This document shows, one piece after another, positions 18,300 through 27,419 of a stretch of 64,000 nt of DNA (position 1 is the stretch's first letter; each line of letters opens with the position of its first letter). The stretch is from assembly GCA_964503315.1 (NCBI GenBank), contig CAZCZL010000004.1, forward strand, positions 62,001 to 126,000, in the 5' to 3' direction. The position numbers were made by a program, and so were the translations under genes. Source of the DNA: FEB-12 sp964503315. GTDB taxonomy: Bacteria; Zixibacteria; MSB-5A5; GN15; FEB-12. Under the pieces are notes generated by a model. The model had not been told where the DNA came from, searched no databases, and saw only the letters and a list, made by a program, of their open reading frames with translations.

Positions 18300-18673
18300 T
18301 CTCTTTCTCCGTCCTCTCTCCGCGCCAATACCCAGCCGCCTGAAGTACTTGGTATCAGGTTAACGGCCGCGCAGGCGCATACAGGAACGCAATCGTTGCA
18401 TCGTGACGTGGGACTGAGTCCATTCGACAACGAGGCACCCCCTGCCACCATTGCTTTGCCACGTAGAACAATCTCTCCATCTTATCTCATTCTTCATCTT
18501 CCCCCCATCCCGCGGTACCCGGACCGCTGGTGGTTTCGTGATGCCTGAAACTTTCTCTTGGAACCGACCATAGTCGTAGTCCCTCTCCCGTTAGTCGGTT
18601 CTCCGCCTATATAGTGTAGGCGGCAAGTTGTCATGGCCAGGAGGATAGTACTCCTGGCCTCGCTTATCTTATC
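18300..18673. other. Spacer between two chemoreceptor genes with two hairpins
   Basis: No gene is supported. It contains a perfect hairpin CCGCCTA/TAGGCGG (18603-18623) and a 9-bp-stem hairpin GGCCAGGAG/CTCCTGGCC (18635-18659), 15 bases after the stop of the upstream receptor. The second may end that transcript although it lacks a U-run. A c-di-GMP riboswitch was considered for this leader but its core motifs were not found. Confidence 0.5.
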
Positions 18674-21013
18674 TTACGCACGCACCCGCGTGATCGCGTC
18701 AGTCATAGCGTCGATTGCCTGAACCACTTCGTGTGATGCGCGCTCGGCGTCATCTAATTGACGCTTCGCGGTCGATTTGTCGCCGGATTTCAGACTACCA
18801 ACTGCGTCGTTTGCGCATCGATGCACACGAGCGTGGGACTCTTCAATCTTTCTAAACTCCGACACATGTCCAAAGTCAGCTAAACCCTGAGAATAGTACC
18901 ATTTTCCAAAACGACAGTTCTTGTGATCGACAGTCTTCCATTCGGATGTACTGCGACTCCCGGCAATAACCTGCTCAAGGCCGGTAATGTATCTGCGATG
19001 GTCATCTTTGGCCATATGCAGGACACCCAGATTGCCACCGTCCAATTTGAACCGTGACACCATTTGCTGAAGTCCTTCAGCCTGACGGTTCAGTTCTTCC
19101 GCCGCCGCCGCTGACTGCTCAGCTCCGGTCGCGGTTTCTCTCGTCACAGTATTGATATGTTCGATATTTTTGCTGATCTGTTCGGCCGCCGCGCTCTGCT
19201 CTTCCGATGCAGTCGCGATCTGGGCGATCATGTCGGTGACACGCTGGGCCATAGTGACTATCTCATTCAGGCTGTTCCCCGCGTTGTCCGCCAGCTCACG
19301 CCCGCGATCCACCTGCTGCAAACCTGCCTGCATCGAATTGACCGCCCCGGCGGTCTCACTCTGTACGCCTTTGATCATTTCAGTGATCTCACCAGTCGCC
19401 TTGCCGGTCCGTTCGGCCAGTTTTCTCACCTCGTCGGCGACCACAGCGAATCCTCTCCCCTGCTCACCCGCGCGGGCGGCTTCGATCGCCGCGTTTAGCG
19501 CCAACAAATTGGTCTGGTCGGCGATATCGTCGATCACGCCAATGATCTCACCGATCTGGTCGGCTGACTTGGCCAACTGAGTAATGGAGTTCGCGGAATC
19601 ACGAACCACCTGCGCGATCTTCTGCATTCCCTGAATTGTCTCATTCACGATCTGCCCGCCGGTCAACGCCGTTTCCGACGCTCCCCTTGCCGCGGTCGAG
19701 GCATCGCCGGCGTTCTTAGATGACTCAAGGATAGTCGCGGTCATCTCTTCGACAGCCGTTCCCACCTGTGTCACCTGGTCGGCCTGATCCTTGGCTCCCT
19801 TTGACATCTGCTCCGAAGAACTCGATATCTCAGTCGCCGCCGAGACCAGTTCGCGGGCGTTGTCCGCCAGCTGGCGGATCATGCCGGACAAATTGGTGAT
19901 CATCGTCTTAAATGACTGCCCGAGCACGTCTTTCTCGGACTTCGGCTCTATATGGATGGTCAGGTCGTTGGCCGCGATACTCTGCGCGGCGCCAGCCAGA
20001 CCTTTCATGTAGCTCGTCAAATTGCGGAATGATTCCGCCAATTGACCGACCTCATCACGCTGCGAAATAGTGATTTCCTGATTGATGTCGCCGACCGCAA
20101 TTCTCTCCGCCGTGCGCGCGATCTCGACGATCGGCCGCGATACACCACGGGCGATAACCCAGGCGACCGCGATTCCAAAGAAGATCGCCACTAGAGAAAA
20201 GGCAATTGCAGTCATATCAATGCGGGAGACCGCTGCTTTCAGCTCTTCGTCCTGGATCTTGATGAACTGCTCGCTCTTGGACAGAAAACTGGACGCTTCG
20301 GCGGCAACCAGCTTAGCCGTCTCCTTTTGCGCTTCCTTGACAGAAACAAACTCCTTGAAGCCGACGAGATATGCCGAGACTGCGCTCTTCGCGTCCGCGG
20401 CCTTGTTGGCATTGCGTCCGCGACCACCGATCTTGTCGCAATAGGCGATCGCCTTATCGGCGGCAGCATACACTTCCTCGGCCCACTTCAACTCTTTGCG
20501 TATCTGGTAATTCTTCTCATGTTGACGGCACTGACGAACCAGGTTGTCGATCGTCAATCCGTCCACACCACCGAGCGCATTTCCGGCGGATTGTGCCGCG
20601 CGTCCGAGCTCCACGCATTTCGCGTCGATCTCAACTGCCTGCATTTGCTCCTTGGCAAAGATGTTGAAATGTTCCTGGTATTTGGACGCCGCCGTACCGA
20701 TCTCATTGAGCAGTTCGAGGTCGTGGTCATCGGCGTGCTGCTTGGTATCCTCCAATGTCTTGCTGATCTCCGCCAACTTGGCGTTGACCGTCTCGACATG
20801 TTTCGGGTCGCTGCTCAGATAGAAATCCCGTCGGGCGACAGCGCAGTCCATCGTCCACTTGATCATATTGCTTGCATTTTGCTGCACAAAGCTTGTGTTA
20901 GAGATCGTCGACAGCCCGATAATGGCAACTGCTCCAAGGGCGGCCGTCAGGCTCAACACGATACCAAAGCCGATGTACAGCTTCTTGCCGATCTTAATGT
21001 CCTTCCAACTCAT
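18674..21013 (-). CDS. Methyl-accepting chemotaxis protein with helical sensor and C-terminal CZB zinc domain
   Basis: 779 aa from the ATG at 21013 (MSWKDIKIGKK), chosen for its GGGAGAG ribosome site; the frame extends to 21055. Order: membrane helix (~11-33); ~250-residue all-helical periplasmic sensor resembling the helical bimodular (HBM) type; second helix (~275-295); HAMP; signalling hairpin with the standard tip (NLLALNAAIEAARAGEQG). The last ~110 residues form a CZB (chemoreceptor zinc-binding) domain: His in MAKDDHRRYI, the typical DHKNCRFGKWYYSQG, and HARVHR. CZB domains bind zinc and can sense zinc or oxidants such as hypochlorous acid. A zinc enzyme, the carbonic anhydrase-porin, is the next gene upstream. 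Confidence 0.92.
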   Translation of the reverse strand: MSWKDIKIGKKLYIGFGIVLSLTAALGAVAIIGLSTISNTSFVQQNASNMIKWTMDCAVARRDFYLSSDPKHVETVNAKLAEISKTLEDTKQHADDHDLELLNEIGTAASKYQEHFNIFAKEQMQAVEIDAKCVELGRAAQSAGNALGGVDGLTIDNLVRQCRQHEKNYQIRKELKWAEEVYAAADKAIAYCDKIGGRGRNANKAADAKSAVSAYLVGFKEFVSVKEAQKETAKLVAAEASSFLSKSEQFIKIQDEELKAAVSRIDMTAIAFSLVAIFFGIAVAWVIARGVSRPIVEIARTAERIAVGDINQEITISQRDEVGQLAESFRNLTSYMKGLAGAAQSIAANDLTIHIEPKSEKDVLGQSFKTMITNLSGMIRQLADNARELVSAATEISSSSEQMSKGAKDQADQVTQVGTAVEEMTATILESSKNAGDASTAARGASETALTGGQIVNETIQGMQKIAQVVRDSANSITQLAKSADQIGEIIGVIDDIADQTNLLALNAAIEAARAGEQGRGFAVVADEVRKLAERTGKATGEITEMIKGVQSETAGAVNSMQAGLQQVDRGRELADNAGNSLNEIVTMAQRVTDMIAQIATASEEQSAAAEQISKNIEHINTVTRETATGAEQSAAAAEELNRQAEGLQQMVSRFKLDGGNLGVLHMAKDDHRRYITGLEQVIAGSRSTSEWKTVDHKNCRFGKWYYSQGLADFGHVSEFRKIEESHARVHRCANDAVGSLKSGDKSTAKRQLDDAERASHEVVQAIDAMTDAITRVRA

Positions 21014-21096
21014 CGTAAGCTCTCCCTTTTGGCTGTCGCGCTTCCCATGCGCCACCTCTCCCCGTTCTCCAGCCCGTTTTCGTCTATGTATGGTTT

Positions 21097-24027
21097 TTAG
21101 AATCCCACCTGGAAATTGGCCACGAACTCGTTATTTCGTACCGTGGCGCCTTCTTCTCCGTTGAACTGATAGTTCAGCTGGATCAGCGTATACTTCTTGT
21201 CAATGTAGAAGGTGGTACCGATGGTCGTCCGGTTCACCTTGTTGTTGTCCACCGCCCGGTTGGCGTCGTACTCCTCGTAGCGAGCCACGAACTGGATCTC
21301 CGGTACGATTTTCCAGTTGGTCTTCACCATATGGCCGCCCCAGAGATACCAGGCGTCCTTCTTCACGCCGCCAACTTTGGAGTGGATGTACTCAAACTCG
21401 ACCTCTTCACTCTTCCAGGTCCAGTTCGCGAAATTTCCCCACGTATCGACATTCTTCAGATTGACCGTATTGTTCGACTTTCCAGCGTAATTATTGACGC
21501 CCAAGGTGAGCGACGATCCGATCTTCACCTGCGCCCGAACCACGCTGTTTTTCACCGAGTTCGAGTCCGAGACATTGATCCCCGAGCCGTTGAACACGCC
21601 GGCGGTCAACTGGAGATTGAATTTCTTACTGAAGGCATGTTCCCACGCCAGCTGGGCGCCAATGTCGCGATCCGTGCCGAGAGCCATCGCGAGTGACGGT
21701 GTCACCAGCGTGTAAGCCGCGGGCGAACGTAGGAAGTTCTGTCCAAACGCCGGCTGCGTCTGTCCAAACTTGAAACTCCACTCCTTATTCGGTGTCAGAG
21801 TGACAAATCCATCAAGGAGTTTCGGCGCTTTCGCGAATTCGCCATGAATCGTGATCTTCGCGTAATTGTTCAGCCCACCGGTAAACCCAAGTCGAGCGCG
21901 CTTGTTATCGAACGTCGACTGGTCCTTGTCGCCGCTCAACTGATAATACTGCTGGTTAAGCAGACCAAATATCGTAATGCTGCCGCGCTTCACCTCCGGA
22001 CTATTAACCGCCGGCTTCGCGGGTGTTTTGGCTTTCTCGACGACCTTATTCAGTTCATCAACCAACCCGGCGAACCGCTGCAATTCATAATTCTCGTTGG
22101 TCGCGGTCGGGATGATGTCATCATCCAGTGAAGCCAACTGCTGCGAGGCCTTTTCCGTCATGCCGCGCAGCGCGCTGTTCTCCGCCTTGAGTACTTCGAT
22201 ATCCGAAATGATGGCGGCGATGGTCGAATCAGCCAGTCTGTTCGCCTGTACTTGCTCGGCAAGGCGACGAAGCTCCGCCTGAAGTTGCTGCAACTGCTGC
22301 TGGAAGCTCGCCGTCTGATCAGTAGCGACCGCCGATGACGCAGGTTTCGCTGGAGTCGAAGCCGACGAGGCGGCCGCCGGCTGGGCGGGAGCTACTGCCT
22401 GTTGCGTCTGCTGCAGCGCGTCTACCTGCTGCTGGAGTTTGTCCAGTGCCGCGCCAAGTGTATTCCCCTGTTTGGGCGCTGTCGGCTCTGCCTTGGGCTG
22501 ATCTGCCGACGTTGTTTCATCAGCCGTCGGCTGCTCTACCGCCGGCAGATCATCGGTGGCGTCGGAATATTCAGGTGCTTCGCCATCGCACTTGGCCAAT
22601 GTCGCCGCGATCAACGAACTCTGCTCCGGATGGTTCCCGAGCCACTCAATCGAACCATTCTCCAAATGGTACTGCGCGCCAACCACAGACAATTGGCCTG
22701 CTTTTACTCGCGCGCACACTTCCGGGCTCTGCGCGTACAGATCCGAGATCGTCTGCCAGATATTGGCCTCGGCGGCTTTCGCCACCAACTCATTTCCGCT
22801 GAGATTCGGATCGTCAGCGACAACTCGCTCCACCGCGGGCTGGATACGATCGACCAATTCCGGACCGGCACCGACCAATTCAGTCTTGTTGGCGACTGCC
22901 GAGACAGCGCCGCAGGACGAATGCCCCAACACAACCAGAACCGGCGTCTGCAGATTCTGCAGCGCGTACTCGACACTACCGGTTTCAAGCAAACCCGCTA
23001 CGTTGCCCGCTACACGAACGACATAGATGTCGCCTATTCCGGCATCAAACAGATTTTCCACAGGAAGACGCGAATCCGCGCAGGTCAGCACGGTCGCGTA
23101 AGGACGCTGCCCTTCGGTCACGGCTGCTTTCATCCGATCCCAATCCTGGTGAGGGAATGTCCGCGAAGCCTCGGCAAACCGTTGGTTCCCCTCTTTGAGG
23201 ACGGCCAGTGCCGATTCGCAGCTCTCACCGCTGGCGCTCTTACCACCCGAGATGGACGGGGTCTTATATTCCGCCTTCGCGTAGAACTCCTCATCTTGAT
23301 CCGATGCCGCATTGGCGACTGCGCTCACTACTAGTTGAGACTGCTTTGGGTGGCTCCCCAACCACTCGACCTGACCGTCGCTCAGATGATATATCCCACC
23401 GACAACCTTCAATTTGCCGTCAACCACGCGCTGGCGCACAACCACGCTCTGCGCGAGGATCGTTTCAACGGTCTGCCAGACATTTTCAATTGTGGCTGCC
23501 GGAATCAGTTCCTTCCCGCTCTTTGCGGGATTCGCTTTCGCGGCACGTTCCACCGCCGGTGCGATCTTGTCGAATATCGGCGCAACCGAGCCATTCGCGG
23601 CTGTGCCTGTTACCGCCGCGTTGATAGCGCCACACTGAGTATGACCCAGCACGACAAGCGTCGGCGTTTCCAAATGATCAACTCCGTATTCGATACTGGC
23701 CAATTCGTTGACTCCGGAGACATTTCCGGCGACCCGAACGACGAACAGATCGCCGAGGCCAAGATCAAAAACCTGTTCCACCGGTACCCGTGAATCTGAA
23801 CAGCTAAGCACGGTGGCTATAGGATGCTGTGCGGTGGCCGTGCGAGTGAGATAGTCAGCATCCTGATGCGGATAGGTCAATTCACCTTTGACGTATCGCG
23901 CGTTACCTTCCTTAAGGAGATTCATGGCCTGATTGGAGGAAACGGCGCTTGCCTTCCCTGTCCCCGCCGTGACAGCAGCTGTCAGCAGAAGTACGATTCC
24001 AACCAGTAGTGCGATGATCGATCGCAT
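21097..24027 (-). CDS. Exported double beta-carbonic anhydrase fused to an outer-membrane porin
   Basis: 976 aa in one open frame. Residues 1-~22 are a signal peptide. Two complete beta-carbonic anhydrase domains follow (~33-240 and ~273-480). They carry the full metal/dyad set: C76-D78-R80 with H129 and C132 (CSDSR; GHTQCG), then C316-D318-R320 with H369 and C372 (CADSR; GHSSCG). Next come a Pro/Ala/Thr-rich linker (~485-570), a coiled coil (~520-545 and 570-635) and a C-terminal beta-barrel (~680-976) like phosphate-selective OprP/OprO porins. It starts with GSITIFGLLNQQYYQ and ends in FQVGF with the terminal Phe used by the Bam machinery. Taken literally, CO2/bicarbonate interconversion is tethered in the periplasm at a pore mouth. 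The coiled coil suggests a trimer. The ATG has GGAGG nearby. I know of no described protein with this layout. An assembly artefact is unlikely because the frame is continuous. Confidence 0.88.
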   Translation of the reverse strand: MRSIIALLVGIVLLLTAAVTAGTGKASAVSSNQAMNLLKEGNARYVKGELTYPHQDADYLTRTATAQHPIATVLSCSDSRVPVEQVFDLGLGDLFVVRVAGNVSGVNELASIEYGVDHLETPTLVVLGHTQCGAINAAVTGTAANGSVAPIFDKIAPAVERAAKANPAKSGKELIPAATIENVWQTVETILAQSVVVRQRVVDGKLKVVGGIYHLSDGQVEWLGSHPKQSQLVVSAVANAASDQDEEFYAKAEYKTPSISGGKSASGESCESALAVLKEGNQRFAEASRTFPHQDWDRMKAAVTEGQRPYATVLTCADSRLPVENLFDAGIGDIYVVRVAGNVAGLLETGSVEYALQNLQTPVLVVLGHSSCGAVSAVANKTELVGAGPELVDRIQPAVERVVADDPNLSGNELVAKAAEANIWQTISDLYAQSPEVCARVKAGQLSVVGAQYHLENGSIEWLGNHPEQSSLIAATLAKCDGEAPEYSDATDDLPAVEQPTADETTSADQPKAEPTAPKQGNTLGAALDKLQQQVDALQQTQQAVAPAQPAAASSASTPAKPASSAVATDQTASFQQQLQQLQAELRRLAEQVQANRLADSTIAAIISDIEVLKAENSALRGMTEKASQQLASLDDDIIPTATNENYELQRFAGLVDELNKVVEKAKTPAKPAVNSPEVKRGSITIFGLLNQQYYQLSGDKDQSTFDNKRARLGFTGGLNNYAKITIHGEFAKAPKLLDGFVTLTPNKEWSFKFGQTQPAFGQNFLRSPAAYTLVTPSLAMALGTDRDIGAQLAWEHAFSKKFNLQLTAGVFNGSGINVSDSNSVKNSVVRAQVKIGSSLTLGVNNYAGKSNNTVNLKNVDTWGNFANWTWKSEEVEFEYIHSKVGGVKKDAWYLWGGHMVKTNWKIVPEIQFVARYEEYDANRAVDNNKVNRTTIGTTFYIDKKYTLIQLNYQFNGEEGATVRNNEFVANFQVGF

Positions 24028-24350
24028 GCTTGCCTCCGGTCTGGTGCGGCCACCGCGAATTCAGTCTCCGCAGTGTCGTGGGAGTTCCCGCCGCCGATTT
24101 TTATCACCTGTGATTGTGAATCCTATTAGCCCCTCTTTTTCTCCATAGAAAAGGAGGTGAGACGAGTTCACTTCGACTTACATACAGAGTTCGGCTACCT
24201 CTTTATCCAGTTTAGCCGGTTTGCTGTTGAATTATTGCACTACTTACCCTTGTCCACCTTGCAGATACAGGATATCGCAGCGTCCTTATGTCTACCTTCT
24301 CTCCGCAAAGCCGTTGCATCGGCGGCCCGAATGTACTATTCTGGAACATC
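24028..24350. other. Divergent spacer between carbonic anhydrase-porin and amidohydrolase
   Basis: 323 bases without a supported gene; both flanking genes point away, so it must hold two promoters. A hairpin with an 11-bp stem including one G-U pair lies at 24131-24156 (CCTCTTTTTCT / AGAAAAGGAGG). It contains a near-perfect Shine-Dalgarno-like AAGGAGGTGA with no start codon in range. No strong -35/-10 pair was settled on. Confidence 0.45.
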
Positions 24351-27300
24351 ATGATAATCCGAATCGTCGTCTTGCTGCTTGCGCTGGCGACCAGCCTCGG
24401 CGCACAAACCACCCCCCCGTTCGGCGTCCGAACCAAGACCCCCGACCTTAAAGCCTACACCAATGCCCGGATCGTAATCAGTCCGACCCAGCTCATTCCA
24501 TCCGGGACTTTGGTCGTGGACAATGGTAGGGTTTCCGCGGTCGGTGAGAATGTTCAGATCCCGGCCGGCGCGGTGGTGATCGATCTCAAAGGAAAAACCA
24601 TCTACCCCGGGTTCATTGACCCGTACTCGCAGTACGGTCTTCCTGAACTGGAGCGACAGCGCCGTGAACGTAACCGTCGGCCCCAATACGAGGCCGAAAG
24701 GAAGGGGGCAGACTCATGGAACGATGCCAACCATGCTGAGCAACTATCTGTTCAGGAGTACTCCCCGGACGCAAAAGAAGTTGAAGACCTCCTGAGCCAG
24801 GGAATTACTGTCGTGCAGTCGGCGACTCTCGACGGGATATTCCGGGGCCGTTCCTTTGTCACGCTCGTTGATACTGGCCTGACCAATGACCTGCTCCTGA
24901 AGCCGCAATCCTGGCATTTCGCGTCATTTAATAAGGGGTCATCAACACAGGAGTACCCCTCTTCGCTGTTTGGATCTATTGCGCTGGTGCGCCAGTCGCT
25001 GTTGGACGCGGATTGGTACAAGAAAGCCCACGCGGCATACAAACTGAATCCGCGGCAGCCAATGCCTGAGTTCAATCTACCGATAGCCGCGCTCGGACAG
25101 ATATCCAGTGAACCGGTTGTTTTCGAGACCGATGATGAACTCTCCCTCCTCCGGGCCGCGCGAATTTCCACGGAATTCAAGATCCCGTTCATCCATGTCG
25201 GCTCGGGGCACGAGTATGAACGCGCCGCGGAGATCGCCGCCTTAGGTCAACCGCTCATTGTACCACTTAATTACCCGAAACCGCCCAGCATCAAGGAGGC
25301 GGAAGACGACGTCGACGTAAACCTCGCCGACCTTCGCTACTGGGAACAGGCTCCTTTCAACGCCGCGCTTCTGGAAAAGGCTTCAATTCGCTTTGCTTTC
25401 ACCAGCTATCGTCTCAAAGAGCCGCGCCAGTTCCTGAAAAATGTGCGACAGGCAGTGAATAGCGGCCTTACCCCGGCCACCGCGCTGGCGGCCTTGACGA
25501 CCATTCCGGCGCAACTCTGCGGTGTGGAATCGCAAGTCGGTTCACTGGAATCAGGCAAGCTCGCTAATTTCATCATCACCGATGGCGATATCTTCGACGA
25601 GTCGACCCGTCTTGTTGCGATCGCCGTCAAGGGTGACCGTCGCGATTTTCTGCCGCTCGACCAGACCGATTTCCGCGGCAATTACTCCATGAACCTGAAC
25701 AGCCGAGAACTGACCCTCAACCTGAAGGGTTCGCCGGATACGGTTCGCGGTGATGTGACCTTTGGGGAGACCAAACTCTCTCTCGACCAGGTATCCACCT
25801 CGCGTGACGAGATCACCTTTGCGCTCAAGCTCGACAGTCTCGGGCAAAAAGGCGTCGCACGATTCTCTTTCCGCAAGGATGATCAGGCTCTCCGCGGCAA
25901 AGTGACCATGCCGGATCTCTCGACCTCTGACATTACGGCCACGTTTATCTCTGCCTTCCAGCCGGACAGCACGGAGAAGACGAAGAAGAAATCGGCCGAG
26001 ATGGTCTCAAAAATAACTTTCCCCAACAAGGCGTATGGTGTCACGCAACTTCCTCCAGTAGCCAATCTCCTGATAAAGAACGCCACTATCTGGACTTCGG
26101 AAGCCGAAGGGAATCTTGAGAATACCGACCTGCTGATTCAAAATGGGAAGTTTGCCAGGATCGGCAAGGGATTAGCCGCTCCCACCGGCGCAACCGTGAT
26201 CGATGGCTCCGGCAAACAGATCACTGCGGGTGTCATCGATGAGCACTCGCACATCGCCGCCTCAGGTGATATTAATGAAGGGACACTGGTCACCTCGCCG
26301 GAGGTTCGCATTGGCGACATCATCGATCCCGACGATATTAATCTCTACCGCGCGGTCGCCTCTGGAGTCACCACCTTGCAGATACTGCATGGTTCCGCCA
26401 ACCCGATCGGCGGCCAGGCGCAGATAATCAAACCGCGCTGGGGGGCATCGGCCGAGGAACTGAAATTTGCCAATGTCACGCCGACCGTCAAGATGGCGCT
26501 CGGCGAGAATGTCAAGCAGAGCAACTGGGGCGAGCAGTACACCATTCGTTACCCCCAGAGCCGTCTTGGTGTGGAGTCGATCCTTCGCGATGTCTACCAG
26601 GCCGCCCGCGAATACGGTGATGATTGGAAGAAATACAACGCCCTCTCAGCGAAGGAGAAAGAGCGCACTATCCCGCCGCGGCGCGACCTCAATCTGGAAG
26701 CGACCCTCGATATCATCACCAACAGAATGCTCGTCCATTGTCACTCTTATGTGTACACCGAGATCCTGATGTTGATGCGCCTTGCAGAGGAATTCGGATT
26801 CAAGATCCAGAATTTCACGCACGTCACCGAGGGCTACAAGGTCGCGGATGAACTGGTGAACCATGGCGCGACCGCTTCATCCATCGTTGACTGGTGGGCA
26901 TACAAATTCGAAGTATATGACGCAATCCCCTATAATCAGGCGATCATGAATGAACGAGGTGTCGTCACTTCAATTAACTCGGACAGTCCCGAACTGGGAC
27001 GCCGCCTCGCCCACGAAGCCGCCAAATCGATCATGTACGGCGATATGAGCCAGATTGACGCCATCAAGATGGTGACTATCAATCCCGCGAAGCAGCTCAA
27101 GATCGATGACCGCGTCGGTTCCATCAAGGTTGGCAAGTACGCGGATATGGTCATCTGGAACGGGAATCCGCTCTCTATCTACTCGAAACCGGAGATGACC
27201 CTCATCGATGGACGCGTCTATTTCAGCCTTGAATCAGACCTCGCCGCCCGCGAGGCGATCCGTCAGGAGAAAGCCGCCCTCATCCAGAAACTGCTGACCT

Positions 27301-27419
27301 CGCCCGGCGAATCAAAGGGTCGTTGGCGTGACGGATACAAGCCACGCGAGAAGGAGTGGGATTGCGAAGATATCCTCGACTACTGGAAGGAGTTGAATGA
27401 ATACCATGCGACACACTAA
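24351..27419 (+). CDS. Exported two-module amidohydrolase family protein
   Basis: 1022 aa from ATG 24351 (MIIRIVVLLLALATSLGAQ, a clean signal peptide); the frame extends to 24288. Two imidazolonepropionase-like amidohydrolase modules lie in tandem. The N-terminal one (~40-440) has lost the metal HxH: IYPGFIDPYSQYG stands where GLIDxHxH is expected. A beta-rich segment (~440-560) follows. The C-terminal one (~575-1010) keeps likely ligands in DEHSHIAASGD, HCHSYVYTE, NFTHVTEGYK and INSDSPELG. It probably acts in the periplasm on a cyclic amide or dipeptide-like substrate that cannot be named. It overlaps a second, smaller family member by 23 bases. Confidence 0.85.
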   Translation: MIIRIVVLLLALATSLGAQTTPPFGVRTKTPDLKAYTNARIVISPTQLIPSGTLVVDNGRVSAVGENVQIPAGAVVIDLKGKTIYPGFIDPYSQYGLPELERQRRERNRRPQYEAERKGADSWNDANHAEQLSVQEYSPDAKEVEDLLSQGITVVQSATLDGIFRGRSFVTLVDTGLTNDLLLKPQSWHFASFNKGSSTQEYPSSLFGSIALVRQSLLDADWYKKAHAAYKLNPRQPMPEFNLPIAALGQISSEPVVFETDDELSLLRAARISTEFKIPFIHVGSGHEYERAAEIAALGQPLIVPLNYPKPPSIKEAEDDVDVNLADLRYWEQAPFNAALLEKASIRFAFTSYRLKEPRQFLKNVRQAVNSGLTPATALAALTTIPAQLCGVESQVGSLESGKLANFIITDGDIFDESTRLVAIAVKGDRRDFLPLDQTDFRGNYSMNLNSRELTLNLKGSPDTVRGDVTFGETKLSLDQVSTSRDEITFALKLDSLGQKGVARFSFRKDDQALRGKVTMPDLSTSDITATFISAFQPDSTEKTKKKSAEMVSKITFPNKAYGVTQLPPVANLLIKNATIWTSEAEGNLENTDLLIQNGKFARIGKGLAAPTGATVIDGSGKQITAGVIDEHSHIAASGDINEGTLVTSPEVRIGDIIDPDDINLYRAVASGVTTLQILHGSANPIGGQAQIIKPRWGASAEELKFANVTPTVKMALGENVKQSNWGEQYTIRYPQSRLGVESILRDVYQAAREYGDDWKKYNALSAKEKERTIPPRRDLNLEATLDIITNRMLVHCHSYVYTEILMLMRLAEEFGFKIQNFTHVTEGYKVADELVNHGATASSIVDWWAYKFEVYDAIPYNQAIMNERGVVTSINSDSPELGRRLAHEAAKSIMYGDMSQIDAIKMVTINPAKQLKIDDRVGSIKVGKYADMVIWNGNPLSIYSKPEMTLIDGRVYFSLESDLAAREAIRQEKAALIQKLLTSPGESKGRWRDGYKPREKEWDCEDILDYWKELNEYHATH

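Noticed and set aside
18300..18560. c-di-GMP (GEMM) riboswitch before the Cache chemoreceptor
   Set aside because: A GGCAAAG string is present, but the paired second half of the motif and the tetraloop-receptor sequence are absent.
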